Positions 34,496-47,139 of a stretch of 64,000 nucleotides of DNA are shown piece after piece (the stretch's first letter is position 1; the number at the start of each line of letters is the position of its first letter). The notes beneath the pieces are model-generated. The model searched no databases and was not told the DNA's origin. It worked only from the letters and a program-made list of their open reading frames with translations. Source of the DNA: Corythucha ciliata (Eukaryota > Arthropoda > Insecta > Hemiptera > Tingidae); the NCBI GenBank assembly GCA_038030265.1, contig CM075937.1, positions 6,634,001 to 6,698,000 on the forward strand, written 5' to 3'. The position numbers and the translations under genes are program-made.

Positions 34496-35600
34496 ATTTG
34501 GCGCAAATTAGAACTTTTCTCACTTTCAACCGCGAATTAGCGGGTTTTTTATAAATTGTAGCAGTGACGCGTCGTAGCGTTTCAAATCTGTGAATTAGCG
34601 AATTTTCTCAATTTCAGTCACAAATTGGCGTTTGGCGCAATGTTAGCTGTAAATTGGCGATTTTTTCCATTTTTAGCCGCGAATTAGCAATTTTCTCAAT
34701 TTTTAGGCTTAAAATTAATCTTTCTCTTAATTTTGACCAGGCTGATTATTTTATTTTCTAAATATTACCCGCAAATTAGCGGTTTTTCACATTTTACCAC
34801 CGCATTAGCAATTTTGTGTAACTTTTATAGGTATAGAATATTGCTGCTTTTCAGTTCTAGCTGTGAATTAGCGTATTTTTTAACAGTGAACTATAGCCAT
34901 GCATGAATTTGCCATTTTTCTGAATTTTAGCAAAAAAAATGCCTTCAGATGGTGCGAATTTAAATTATAAATGTACATTTTTTTTTCTAACCAAAAAAAT
35001 GTTCATCTATCCATCCATTTCTGTCAAAAAATCATCATTTTTAAATTTCACGTCAGAATTCGAGAATTAGTGATGTTTCTCAATTTTAGCAGAGAATTAT
35101 CGCTTTTTCTAAATTTTAGCCTTGTGGTAGCGTTTCCAACCCGTGCATTACCTGCCGAGTTTTGTCAATTTTTGCCAAGAATTGGCATTTGACTCGATTT
35201 AAGCTGCAAATTAGCAATTTTTTCCATTTTTAACTGAGAATTAGCACTTTTCCCCAATTCAAACTGAAAATTAACGTTCTTCTTAATTTTAGCTGCGCTA
35301 ATTGGTGATTTTTTCAATTTTTGCCGTGAATTAGTGATTTTCTTCATTTTGTGCCCGCGAATTAACGTTTTTCCATAACTTTATATATCTGCAAATTGCA
35401 AATTAGCGATTTTCTCCGATTTCAGCTGTGAAATAGCGTTTTGTGCTAATTTTGCGGCCATTCAGCATCCTATTCCATTTTTCATACGTGAATGGGCGAA
35501 TTTACGCCATTTCAGTTGTGAATTTGCCATTTTTGTCCAATTTTAACCTGAAAGCGTCTTTTATTTGTCAATATTATAGCGTGTTTTCTCAACTTTAACC
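34496..35600 (+). repeat. Dialect-1 minisatellite, right part
   Basis: Continuation of the array interrupted at 27483. Units such as CGCGAATTAGCAATTTTCTC and GCAAATTAGCGATTTTCTCC. Confidence 0.8.
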
Positions 35601-36931
35601 GCGGGGTTTCCTCAAATACAACACTTTTGCGTTGATTTCCACAATTTATTCGTAGAATGGCCTCCATGCATCGCGAATCTATCCCCCATATCCCTCCCCT
35701 CGTACCTACACCCCTGGTGACGTGAAAGATCTCTTTAATTCGAGCACCTTTCACTTTCTTCACACATGCAACCCTTATCCCTTTAAGTTCATACGTAGGT
35801 GCTTCCTGTAACCACCCTGTGCCGAAACACCGGTCACCGAATATCATGACGTCATAAGACTACCCTGCCACGCTTACAATGCAGATGTTTTTCTTTTCTA
35901 GCACCCCCTCCTCCTCATTGATACACTCCACTCTTACCACCCTCCCATTCAGTATACTCGTTCAGAAAGAAAAAAGAGCGAAAATTCATGAACGATAACA
36001 ACAGGTGGAATAACAGCTTCAACTCAATAAATAAACGCGCATATACCCAAAAAAAAAAAAATCCGGCGTCAACCTGGCCTGGCGCAAGGTGCTACAATAA
36101 GCAGTTAGAAAGAAATACCGATTCGCAGACCGTATACGAACGGGAATAAGGTGGAGTTTTTCATAGGCTATACAGTGATGGACAGGGGTGGAGGGAGGGC
36201 CCTCTCCAAAATTTCAAGTTCCGCATTGTGTTTTTTTTTTTTGGTGTGGCGGCGGGGGGAGAGAGACTGGAAAAAAGAAGAAGAGTCCAGCACTTGTCCA
36301 CCTCGCCCAAACCCAACGCTCATCAATTCCGTCGAAATCACCTGCTTAAGATGTTTTTTTTTCACCTGCTATAGGGTGTTTGACTCGTGGATTCTTTGTT
36401 TATTGGGATTTTTCTTCCCTACCCCGTGAAATGCAGCTGGTTTTGAAAGTTATTTGGCGACTAATTAACAAGGGCTTTGTCCAACAAATATATGCAAGGG
36501 GGAGACTGAGGACAGCGAACTATACGAGTGTTTTTTTAATGCAACCAATCAGCGACTTTATGAGAGGAAGGTCCTCACGGAGGAAGATGGGAGGAAGGCC
36601 ACTGACTTTAAATTTGAAAGAAGCTGCTAGGAAAACATTTAGAGCCACGAAAACTGAGTTTTTGCTCGATGGACTCGTAAACTCCCAGCGACGAAAAGTC
36701 AGGGGTCTATTAGGGGGCGCCTTTGACCAGTCACGAAAAGTCTGCGAGCCTTATAATTTCGGGGAACCATATATTATCAACAGCCTTTCCATCAGTTTGA
36801 ATCATCCGAATGAGCTCTCAATCAACTCGTTTGGAAGAGCTGTAATATTCTTATGACAGTTTAATGGAAGTATATATCTCACAGAACATCTCTTTTGTTA
36901 CCCCCCCCCTCCCTACACGATCATCATTTGC

Positions 36932-36955
36932 ACGCCCTGTAGGTGTACAGGGCGT
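36932..36955. other. Perfect 10-bp stem hairpin
   Basis: ACGCCCTGTA and TACAGGGCGT form a perfect 10-bp stem around the loop GGTG. It is an isolated structure with no U tract of terminator type. It could be a MITE remnant or a random palindrome. Confidence 0.6.
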
Positions 36956-38000
36956 TAAAAGCGCCTGTAAATTCGCGCTTTGCTTAATTTGTAGGAAACC
37001 CCGATACTTTGATTATAGGCCTGTGCAGGGGGGGGGGGACTGGAGAATACAACGCAGCAACTTGTTCGGGTAGGTCATGTCATCTTGCCTTAATTTTGTT
37101 CTACCGCTAATTGAGAAGCCCACTTTAAATGTAACGTATTACTCATTTTCGACCGGTAAAAAATAGCTATAGTTACGTATATAATTCTCCGCGACCTTGG
37201 TTTATATGCGGGCGAAAATGAACCTCATCACGCTTGAAATCAATCGCTTTCCTGCGTTGTTGCAGTCAGAAGAAGAGGGAAAAATGCAATGTTTTTTTTT
37301 TTCTTTCTCTCTGAAAAATCCGTCTATATCTATAGAAAAATTATCGGTCAGACGCACTTCTTGCCCAGGTGTAAACCAAGCAGATGTGTAATACAAGCTA
37401 TCAGACAGTCTATAAGATTGAACGTGTGCTTACATCTGGCATTTTTACTGCAGTTGAAACGAGGAAAAAAGGAAGAAAAATCTGTAAAACTACATGTAAG
37501 TATCTTCTTGGGTGTGCAATCACCGTTGAAAGTTCGTTTAAAAAATGATTTATTTACGGGTTATGATGCAGGGGGAGGGGTCTGGTGGCAAGCGCCAACT
37601 AACAGAATCGTTGTTAATATGTTTTTTCTACGTATTAGTACAGAAGTTAATTTTTCTTTATATTTGACAAGGCCGACACTCGATTTACTCCCATCATGTC
37701 AACTGAACAACCCAAACAAACTACAATAATATCAACTTTTTTTTTTTAATGAAACAGAATAAACGTAACTTTTATCAACGTTTAATCAGCGATAAAAAAC
37801 TGTGATTTAAATGGTCATTACTACGTTATACCATGTCCAAGAAGGTAGGACACGAGTAGGAGGGGTAGAGGAGAAAATGGTCCCTTTAACCATCCTTGAC
37901 GTATTTCGCGAAATAAATCCTTCGCGGGAGGCTGTTAGCTTGAAATTTACGAGCCTCTTTGAAATGATGGCGCCTTTTTATTTTTGAGTGTTTTTTTATT

Positions 38001-38026
38001 CTCTCTCTCACTCTCTCTCTCTCTCT
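38001..38026. repeat. CT microsatellite
   Basis: CT dinucleotides interrupted once by CACT. Confidence 0.9.
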
Positions 38027-41000
38027 TCCTTCGTCTATGGTTTACGAGAATGTTTGCCTTTAGAGGAATTTGTACCGTCTTTTTTAGGTTCTCCTAATTT
38101 TTTTCCCCTTCCAGTGAAACTTTGCACAACTCACGTTTTCGCGAAGCACTTCACTTACGATGCTTGAAAATTGGAATGACCACTTCAAGTTTTGTAATTA
38201 AAAAGTCCATTCCAATTTGCACTTTTTTTCTTGTTTAAAGCCTCGGAGGAGAAAACTGCCGTTGAGAGCATTGGGGGGGGGGGGGGCTTTCTCTCAGTGG
38301 CCTTTATCCAGGAAATGCAGCTTCTTATAATTGACCCCAACTTTTGGGCTTAACAAATTCCCACGTATAGATCACCCTCTGTATACAGGGGGCCCCGACG
38401 CGACGGTGCGAAGACAACTCTGGGATGGGAATGGAAAAACAGTGTGGATGCGGTTGTGGGGGTGGGGGAGTTGTGGCATCGTGTGGCGTGTTTTCCCTTC
38501 GTTTTAAAATGAAATGGCTTTTTCCCACGGAGATCACCTATTTGGGCAACAACAATTCACAGACGTTGGGAAAATAAATTTGTCAAGCTTTCTTGTTAAA
38601 CATGTCCCTTTTCAATAAAACACGATTTGACGAGCCACCCAATTAATATACAAAGAATTCTATCGCGAGACAAGTGGAGAAAAAAAAGGAGAGTTTTTGA
38701 TCTCTCATCTTGCATGTTAATAGCTCTGTTTCTTTCAATCCTTGTCAGTGAAATCATCTCATCTACTTCTCCCCCCCCCCGCCGGACAAATTTCAAGTTT
38801 TTTTTTTTCAGATGTGGCAGTTTTATCTTATTCTAATGAGAGATCGATCGTCGTACCAGTGTGGTCCCTTCCCGAGCAGCTTAATTGCTTCTTTAAGTCA
38901 CCCCCACCCCACCCATTCTCTTTTGTTTTGCGAATTGGTTCATTACAGTTCGTTGGCCGTTTTTTTGTGTTTGTGTTTAAAGACGAAGTGTTTATTCCCT
39001 TCGGGAAGACGGAGCCGATCAACATAGCTTTTTAAAACACCCAATTCCCTCTTTAATACTATATAAACCATTCACAAAACGGAGGGGCTATCTGGGAAGA
39101 GAGACAATATTTTAAGTTATGACTACGATTAAACGGCCGGCGCCTTATTATAAGGATGGTGAAGACGAACAAAAAATAATAATGAACGATGTTTTTTTTT
39201 TTTATAGATTTGCGGGAACTGATAACTCGTGGTGAATAAAACAGAAATATCTTCGACCTCATCACTTGCTCACGAATGGCTAAACCGTGGAATTTTTAAT
39301 ACGATAAAGCAGCTCTGTAGGTTGAAGGTGTGAGTCCGAAATGGAGACATGACCAACTGACCACACTTAAGAGCTTTCTGGGCTATCGATATCCTGAAAT
39401 TCAGCGGGACTCGCAGTTCTCGAAGTTTCTTTCCCACCTGTAGTTTAAGAGTCGGCTGAAAAGCGTCGCTCCGAAGAGCTTTTGTTAATAATTTACCCGC
39501 CATCAGCGATTATCTATCATTTTTTTCCATCATATCCTTCGTAAATGTCATTTCAGTAAACCACGCAGGTGATCACTTTGATCCAGTAGCACCCGCACAC
39601 CTGGGACTCTGATACAGGAAGTGCGTTTTATAGAGTCCATGGGAAAGTGTCCGAATGTAATTGTAGTGTACAAGACTATGGAGCAAAAAGGATATGAACG
39701 ACTAATGGGGCTTGTAATATTGACGAAGAGGACTCGATGGATGTTAGGGGGGAGGGGGGGGAGACAACTTTTTAAAAAAACGGCTCAACTTGGCCTTGGC
39801 TAAGAGAAATTTTCTCATGAAGACGACATGAGGGTGGTGGGCCTCCGCATAATAAAAGCTCCCTAAGTGTAATTGCGGCGTATAACATACCATAAATACC
39901 CCTCTTTTTCCTTAATCTAACGACATAAAAAGGCTGGGGCGACTTTAAGCCTAAAGTAGGACTTTTTAGGCGAGTATAATTGCCCGTTATATTTTGTCGC
40001 GCTCGCTTCATTGCACCTAAGAAGATTATAACAAAGTCAAAAGTCTCTGGACCTTGTGATGCCAATCAGTTCTCCCCTTTTTCTCAGGTTCATAAACGAC
40101 AAATGTAAACGCTTCCTCCCAAGATTGAGTCCCCCCACATCCACACACAAAAAAAAGTATGGAACAGGTCCGTTGTGCTGGATCTCATTAAATCACAAAG
40201 CCTCCCAAACATCCGAGAGCGTAACTCACCCTCCCCCCCATCCACCCACTCCTACACACACTCAACCTATTTCACTGATTTCCTGACCATGTGTACCCCG
40301 CGCGCCGAATCATTTGTCACATATCTAACACATCCTCAGCACGTGGCTACCACCTTCCTTCAAAACTGTCTTCCGTCTTTTTTTTTTCTTTTGAAAAACC
40401 TGAGTCAACAGACAAAACTTTACCAAAGACGTCGCCTAAATAGGAAGAGAAAGGAGATTTTTGAGACAAATTTTTGAAAAGTAAAAACAGAGGACATGCG
40501 AAGGTGAAATAACTGCCCAAATCCTTTCTTTTTGTCGTTATTTTATTTTCTCCACCGTCTGGTAACCTTCAGTTTCAGAAATATCAATGCGGGCACAAAT
40601 TTTCATCAAATGTGCAAATATGCCCATTCAAAAAAAAAAAAAATGTACTATCTTAAACCATTAATGGGACACGAAGGGGCGAGAGGGGTCGGACAAGTTG
40701 GGCGCGTGTCCTCTTGAAGTCTGTAAAAAAAAAAAAGAAAAAAAAAGAGCATTTTGCACCTGCCCTCCCCACACCCACCACCATCCATCCACCAGCAGAC
40801 TCTTCGAGAATAAATTCCACAGGCTGGCGGTATTTTTAGAAAAAAACAGAATTTGAAATTTAGAGACGGGGGCCGCCTTCAGCGTGTATTTTTAACTTTG
40901 TTAAATACATATAGTCCTTTAAAAATAAGAAAAATAGAGGAACTAAATACCACGGAAGGTTTTTTTTTGCGGGAAAGTGTAGGGGTTAGGTCTCCTGTAC

Positions 41001-41339
41001 CCACTACAGGTGTGGACAGGGCAGTTTTTAAGGGGTAGGCAGGGTAGGCGACCAACGATGTATAAAAGAACTGGATTGCTCATCACTGCTGATAAAGACC
41101 AGCTGATAATAGCCATCAAATAAGCTCCCATAGTGGATGAGACGGGTGGAGTTTCAAAATAAGTGCCATATTGCCATAACTACACAAGGAGAGGGACAGG
41201 GTGATTGTTTACCAGGGGACGACCTGCCCCCTCCACGCCCCTCCAGTCCTCTGTGAGCAATCCAGGTTCATATATCGTTGTAGGCGACCGCCTAGGGGCC
41301 CCGACCCATGGGGGGGGGGGCCCGGCTTGGAATAAAAAT

Positions 41340-42206
41340 AATTACAAAATAATCGTTTAGGAGTTACACTCGGCTAAAATCGAAATAATTGGGGTTTTGA
41401 AGAATTCGGCCCCACGAAATTGGATTTTCGAACCATGAAAATTCGCGAAATTGGCTTTGAAGGCGCCAGATCCACAAAAAGGGGTCTTGAAAGATCCAGA
41501 CATGTGAAAGTGAAATTGGCGTATTTGAGCCCGAACCCGAAACGCCCGTTTTAAATAGCCAAATCCAAGAAATTTGACTGCTAAAGTGGACCAAACCGAG
41601 GGTTTTAACAGAAGATAAATCTGTCAAATTGACGCTTTAAAGCGCCAAATCCTGGAAATTCGATTTTTAAAGATCCTGCGAAATTGATTTTTCGTCAACT
41701 TTAACTGCAAATTAGCGCTTTTCGCCCCCCCACCTTATAGGCTTAAATTTGCGCTTTTCCCCAACTTCAGCAGCAAAGTAGATTTTTTATCCTGGGAATC
41801 AGCGATGTTTCTTCAACTTTCTTCGAGTTGGCGTTCTGCACAATTTTAGCTGCAAATTAGCGATTTTTTCCAGCGCTTTACTCAGTATGAGTTGAAAATT
41901 ACTCTATATTAGCCGTAAAATACCGGTATTTTCGAAATCTTTACCACAAACTATCATTTTTTGTTCACCATAACCACACATTTGTGTGTTCAGCCGCGAA
42001 TTTGCGAGTTTTTCACTCATAGCAATAAATAAAGTTGCCCGAGGAAGCCGTGAATTAGCGTATTTCCAATTTTTGACTCAAATTGAAATTTGTCTCAATT
42101 TTAACCGTGAATTAGCGCTTTTTCGTAATTTTAGCAGTGCAGTAGCTATTTCTAGCCCGTGTATTAGCAAATGTTGTTCATTTTAGCCACGAATTGGCAT
42201 TTTCCA
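41340..42206. repeat. Minisatellite, dialects 4 and 1
   Basis: From 41340 to 41690 the units read like CGCGAAATTGGCTTTGAAGG (dialect 4). From 41691 they change to the dialect-1 form (GCAAATTAGCGATTTTTTCC). The change is gradual in sequence, supporting a common origin. Confidence 0.65.
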
Positions 42207-42217
42207 ATATTTTTACT

Positions 42218-42283
42218 CCCGTGACGGACTTGGTCCGTGTGAATGGCTACAAACCATTCACGGGGTTCGTTTCCCCTATCGGG
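42218..42283 (+). promoter_or_regulatory. tRNA-like head, possible pol III promoter
   Basis: The T-arm-like hairpin GGGGTTCGTTTCCCC (42260-42274) has a loop close to the B-box GGTTCGAATCC. The anticodon-arm-like hairpin GAATGGCTACAAACCATTC has a 7-base loop CTACAAA with T at the position-33 equivalent. The ends CCCG and CGGG could pair. The D-arm region TGACGGACTTGGTCCG resembles an A-box only loosely. It starts exactly at the first base after the target duplication, as in tRNA-derived SINEs. It is not a functional tRNA: the acceptor stem is mispaired and the total length is short. Confidence 0.5.
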
Positions 42284-43300
42284 CGCGTCCCCCGGGTTGC
42301 GGATGGGGGGCCCCACCATTGGGCCGACCCGTGATACGGTGCGATGGTGGGTTGGGTCGGAATAAGGCGCACCGTGTGCTGTGGGGAGTCCGTTGTCGGA
42401 CACACCCATTGGACATGGGGGCCGAATACGACCCCGTGGACAAACAACGGGTTAGGGGCTGTCCTGAGTCCGGGACAGAAGGGGGTGGCGTCTCCTACCT
42501 CCTCTAGCTATTCCTTCCCCCCCTCAAGACAAGGTGTTTGGTCCGTACCTAAGGTCTGCATGGCACAGGGGGCAAAGTGTGCTTTGAACGGACCCCCAGG
42601 GCACCGGCCGATCCCCTGGTGTAATAGGCTTACCGCAGGCCTCGGCGCTTACGGCATGCAGGGCTCTGCCGGCGGTGGACTTATATTACCCTGGCTTCTG
42701 GCAGGACCTTGAAGGGCTCACCCAGAAGTTTATATGATGAACTCGGAAGGGGCTCAGAGAACCTTCCGTGAACGCCGCAGTCACCGGCTGCTCCGTCCAT
42801 GGATACCACCGAGGTCAAACACGACATTGATGGGACCAGGGACGTACCTGTGGAGGGCAGTTCTAAGGAGCATACCCGCCGAGGGGAGTTTTTAAAAAAC
42901 ATACCCTCGGCGGGCCGTTCTAAAGAACACACCCCGGTGCAGGGGCTTATCTCTTCGAGTGCAACGCACTCGGCGCGCGCTAGCTCGTCATCCTTGTCAC
43001 TCTTGTGCTTAAGGGTCCAGTTAGCGATTATCTCTTATCGCTTCTAAGAAGCGACGACCTCTAACCTTATTAAGAGGAGAGAGCTATCTTCGCAGGATCA
43101 GCCTTTTCGGGCTTCACACGCCTGATATGTTCCGCCCAGCGAGACTCTAGCTGAGGACCTCCTCAAACTCATACGGTGAGAGGGACTCTAGATTAGACCA
43201 ACCGATCCAAGAGCGGCACAATAATCCACTTAGGATTCCGTACCTGGGGCGTGTGCCATGCCCCAGCTCTTGGATAGTGGAGGAAAAAAAAAAGAAAAAT
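42218..43300 (+). mobile_element. Long SINE-like retroelement with tRNA-like head and poly(A)
   Basis: The element is inserted in the minisatellite and bounded by identical 11-bp direct repeats ATATTTTTACT (42207-42217 and 43301-43311). It ends in an A-rich tail (43284-43300). Direct repeats plus poly(A) show target-primed retroposition. The first 66 bases fold like a degraded tRNA. The remaining ~1 kb is GC-rich and unlike the flanks. No RT or endonuclease motif is visible; the longest frame (42344-42712) matches nothing I know. At 1083 bp it is long for a SINE; it may instead be an internally deleted LINE or a composite. A diverged relative lies at 6688-7400. Confidence 0.75.
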
Positions 43301-43311
43301 ATATTTTTACT

Positions 43312-44860
43312 GAAATCGGCAATTCTTCCATTCTTGACAGTGAATTAGCACTTTTTGTTTCAATTTAGGCTGATTATTAACTTTTCTCTTTATTCTAGCC
43401 AGAACAATTACTGATTTTCTCGATATTAGCCGCAAAATTGGCGGGTTCTTTTACATTTTGTCACCGCAATAGTAATTTTTTTCAATTTTAACTGTATGTA
43501 GAATAGGTCTCATCTCAGTTCTAGCCGTGAATCAGTGTTTTTTCTTTTCCTTATAACCATGAATTTGCCGTTTATCTCAATTTTAGCCACAAAGTTGTTG
43601 TCAGAAGGCGGAATTAGAAATTCCAACACATTTTATCCGCGATTATTTTCCTCAATTTTAGCCGCGAATTCGCGTTTTTTCCAATTTAGCTGCTTTGAAG
43701 CGTTTCTAACCTGTGAATTCGCGAATTACCTTAATTTTAGCCACGAATTGGTGATTTACTCAATTTTTAGCCGGGAATAACAATTTTTACAATTTGAGCT
43801 GAAAACGAGAGTTTTTATTTATTTATGACAGGCTAATTATAGTGAATTTTTCAATATTAGATTTTTTTTTTTTTTACTCTTCAGTCATACGCTGGCATTT
43901 TTCCTTCAATTTTTGCTACGGATTAGCGTTTATTGTTTAGTTTTAGCCTCGAACAGAAGGTACGCATTTTCGTTTTGTCAATTTTTTATAAGATTTAGTG
44001 ACTTTAACCAATTTTGGCCACGGGTTAGCGCTTTTAACCAATTTTAGCAGTGCAGTAGGGATTCTTTCGTTCCTCGATTTTAGCCACGATTTGGCGTTTT
44101 CCTCATTTTCAGCTGCAGATTAGCCATTTTTTTCATTTTTAGCGGCGAATTAGCACTTTTTCTCAGTTTGAGTTGAAAATTAGTGTTTTTCTTAATGCTT
44201 GCCGCGCTAATTAATATTTTTGTCAATTCTAGCCGCGTTGTTTTTTCAAGTTTTTAGCCCCGCGTGAGCTATTTTTTGGAGGGGGATTAGCGCTGTTTCT
44301 CAGTTTGAGCCTCGATTCTTTCAGAAGCTATACAGATTTTCGTTTTCTCAATTTCAGCCGCGAATTAATTATTTTTCTTCATTTCAGCTGTGAAATAGCG
44401 TTTTCTGATAATTTTGCAGTAAATTAGCACATTATCTATTCTCTTTTTTTTATTAATAAACGATTTTTCGCAATTTGTGTTGTGAATTTGCCATTTTGAT
44501 CCAATTTAAACTCGAATAAGCGTTGTTTTTGGCAATAACTGCCACGATTTTTGTTTACTTGTACAGCCTTGAATTAGTAGCGAGTATATTCTCATTCTCA
44601 ATAGTAGCCACGGGCTTGGCCCAGAAACAACATTTTTGCATTGATGTCTACATTTCAGCCTACATTAATTTCGGTCTGGAAGTTGCATCGTGAGACCACG
44701 AACCATCAGCACTTTTTCGCAGTTACATAGCCACGAATATCAGCGCGTTGCAAACTGCGGATCAGTACATTAGAGCGCTTAAGGACCTAACGAAACTTGG
44801 GAGTGGGGGGCGGTGCATTTTCTCTATTTTAGCCGTGAATTTCCCTCAATCGAATCGGAT
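43312..44860 (+). repeat. Degenerate minisatellite, dialect 1
   Basis: Continuation of the array interrupted by the retroelement. Units such as GCGAATTAGCACTTTTTCTC and GCGAATTCGCGTTTTTTCCA, with heavily diverged spacers. Confidence 0.75.
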
Positions 44861-45109
44861 CGAGTCCAACCTTTTTACATGAATGAACCTAAAAATCCTA
44901 ATTTTTCCGCATTTAAGCTTCTCGGGGGCCCCGCCTGACAGGGGGCCCAGGGCGGTCCGCCCCCCTCGCCCCTACCACGGTAAGCTAGTGCTCACTTGTT
45001 TTATTTGGACTATCGTGATCTCGGTTTCGGAAACGCCATTATTCTCAAACGAGTCAACGAATAAAACACAACCGGTGTTGATACTTGGTATGAATACGTT
45101 ATTTTAGTC

Positions 45110-45700
45110 AATTGCTGAGAACGAACAGCGAGTTCAGCCATTTTCAAGGCGCGATCGTCAGTTTAGCTATTTTTAGGGCGTATAGAGTCAGTTTATGGGG
45201 CGCGAAGTCAAGGCGTGAATCCTCAGTTTTGGCCATACTTGGCGCGCTTTTGCCATTTTCAGGGCAGGAATCATCTGTATAGGCATTTTCAAGGCGCGAA
45301 TCGTCAGTTTTTAGCCATTTTTAGAGTGCGTGGAGCCAATTTAGCTGTTTTTAGGACGCCAAGTATCCAGGAAGCCAAGGCCACTTTTGGTGCGCGAATG
45401 GTCGATTTAGCCATTTTTAGGGAGGGAATCAAGAACTTTTCAGGTATTTTCGTGGCGCCCCAACTGTACGCCTAGCAATTTATAGGGCACGAGAAGCCAG
45501 TTTGGTTATTTTTTGAGCGACAATCGCCGGTTTTGCTATTTGTAGGTCGTAAATAGTAAGTTTAGTCATTTTTAAGGCGCGAAAATCGTCATTTTTTGGT
45601 GCGAATACATATAGTCAGCTTATCCGGTTTTTGTGGGAAAACCTATAGTTTAGCCATTTGAAGGGTGCGAGTGGCTATCAAGCACGATTTTTGTAGAGCG
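45110..45700 (+). repeat. Degenerate minisatellite, dialect 2
   Basis: Units GGCGCGAATCGTCAGTTTTT and AGCCATTTTTAGGG, the same dialect as 20930-21560. It adjoins dialect 1 in the same element. Confidence 0.75.
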
Positions 45701-46001
45701 ATGCATACAAAATCTGAAGCTCTCCCTTTTAAGCAAAACCTGAATCCGCGTCTTCACCGGCTGCTGCCCCCCCCCCCCCGATAGCTATCGCCTAGGGGCC
45801 CCGCGAGGGCTAGGAACGGCCCTGTGTATGGAAATGGTTAATTTTTTTTTTTTTTTTCTTTTAAGTGAAAAGATCACGAACATTTTCCACCAGATTCAAA
45901 TTCCCGAAACATGACGGATATTCTAGGAATGTAGTACGTACTTATAAGTTGCTCGGGGATCGGCAGATAATACGGATCACTCACTTTTCTTTGTTTGCTA
46001 T

Positions 46002-46232
46002 GGGGCAAGCCCCCTTGGATTTTGGTCAGGATTTCAATTTTTTTGTTTTTTGTTAAAAAACAAATAAAATATGGGGTCCCCACCAATTTTATGGATTTGA
46101 GTCAAAAGTAATGTAAAATAAGGAAGTTGGGACCGATATTAAGCCTTTTTGGGGGGCCCCCAATTTTTTTTTTTTTTGAAAAAAATGTTGAAAACCTGAC
46201 TGAAACCCAAGGGGGCTTACCCCCCCCCCCCC
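46002..46232. mobile_element. Foldback MITE candidate, ~230 bp
   Basis: The left arm GGGGCAAGCCCCCTTGGATT, continuing TTGGTCAGGATTTC, is mirrored by CCTGACTGAAACCCAAGGGG, continuing GCTTACCCC. The arms are about 40 bp with a few mismatches, around a ~140-bp centre. No target duplication identified. Confidence 0.65.
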
Positions 46233-47139
46233 AACAAACAAAAGCTTAATAAAAAGAAAAAAAGAAGACGCCTGAGGACGTTGAGAATCCCTCAACGAAA
46301 CGCCGCAGAAAAGCAAAAAACGCCGGCAGGATCGGTCGTTGAAATTGAAAATAAAAAATCTAATCTCTCCTGCCTCCAAAATAAAAAATCATCAAAATAA
46401 TAGTTCATTTCACCAAAGTAGTGAAATTTAATGAGCTTTAATTTTTACGCCCAAAGGATTTAGCTACACCTTCTAGTTCTCGAGTTAGGAGAAAAAAACT
46501 AAAAAAACGAACCCCCACTCCATGGCTCACCTGTAGGGGGGGGGGGGTTATCACACCTACAGACATGTTTCTTCTTCTCGGGCCTGACTGAAACTCCTTG
46601 GAGTTTATTGTCATACTATTTGTACGATCGGGAAGTAGCCCGAAACGTGCAATGTCTGTTAGCCCGTACTTCAACTCCCCGTCAGCCACACCCACCGGCC
46701 AAAGTAGTGGGTGAGACCGAGTGGCGGTGGGGAGCCATGCAGGTGCAAGTGCCATGAAGTACGGGGTGCATCCGCTTGGCTGCGGGGATTTACCAGCACC
46801 ATCAACCCGGTCGGACATTGAGGGACCAGCCGCGAAGTTGACAGTGAACTGGAGCAATCAGGTGTGTGTCAGGGGATTGGTGACGGATGTGCCGGGGAGG
46901 TCAGAAGGATATCAGTGGGGTCAGAGGGATCAGAGATTGCTCGTGGTTTACCCGCAACATCAATCCAGCTCGGTATAGAAGGCCAAATCAGGAAGTTGAT
47001 GCAAGCGGGTTATTAGTGTGGGCCATGATTGCCCCGAGACCTCTTCGATGGTACCATCCCCTAGCAAATCCGTTCAACCGCTGAACAGCTGCTCGAGAGG
47101 AATTTATATGGTGTGGTTATCAAGGTTGAGTCCAGATGA

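Larger units (their letters stand above)
26814..35716. mobile_element. hAT-like element split by a 7-kb insertion
   Basis: The left end is CAGTGGCGTAGGTAGGAATT (from 26814) and the right end GTACCTACACCCCTG (35702-35716); inverted, the last 15 bp agree at 12 positions. The flanking 8 bases are identical, GTGACGTG at 26806-26813 and 35717-35724, which is the hAT duplication length. Both inner flanks are dialect-1 minisatellite, interrupted at about 27489 and resuming at 34496. Without the insertion it would be about 1.9 kb, close to the 1763-bp relative at 17917. No transposase of its own. Confidence 0.85.
35725..41276. other. Gene-free stretch with low-complexity sequence
   Basis: No supportable gene in 5.5 kb. 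The longest frame (36380-36856 plus, 158 residues) matches no family I know and has no companion exon signal I can defend. Features are T and G homopolymers (a 14-G run at about 38273-38286), pyrimidine tracts and one perfect hairpin (36932-36955). Confidence 0.55.
41277..45824. mobile_element. Minisatellite-rich element(s) with GC-rich hAT-like ends
   Basis: The right end is GGCTAGGAACGGCCCTG at 45808-45824, preceded by CGCCTAGGGGCCCCG; inverted, it begins CAGGGCCGTTCCTAGCC, a hAT-like start. The string CGCCTAGGGGCCCCG also occurs in the same orientation at about 41290-41304. GC-rich strings at 44926-44985 (GGGGGCCCCGCC, CAGGGCGGTCCGCCCCCCTC) look like another terminus. I could not find a matching target duplication, so two or three elements may be fused here. 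Interior: minisatellite dialects 1, 2 and 4, and one retroelement. Confidence 0.45.

Noticed and set aside
36380..36856. 158-residue open frame as a host gene
   Set aside because: No recognisable domain, no defensible splice or promoter context, and the region is otherwise low-complexity.
40157..40180. GTATGGA before ACAGGTCCG as the left end of the 41-45.8 kb element
   Set aside because: Only a short flank match to TGTATGGA, the end sequence is too different, and there is no minisatellite next to it.
42218..42283. Functional tRNA gene
   Set aside because: The acceptor stem is largely mispaired, the D-arm is degenerate, the length is short, and it is fused to a retroposed body.
44926..44985. 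GC-rich strings as a definite hAT end pair with 45808-45824
   Set aside because: The inverted match is partial and the 8 bases outside do not agree.
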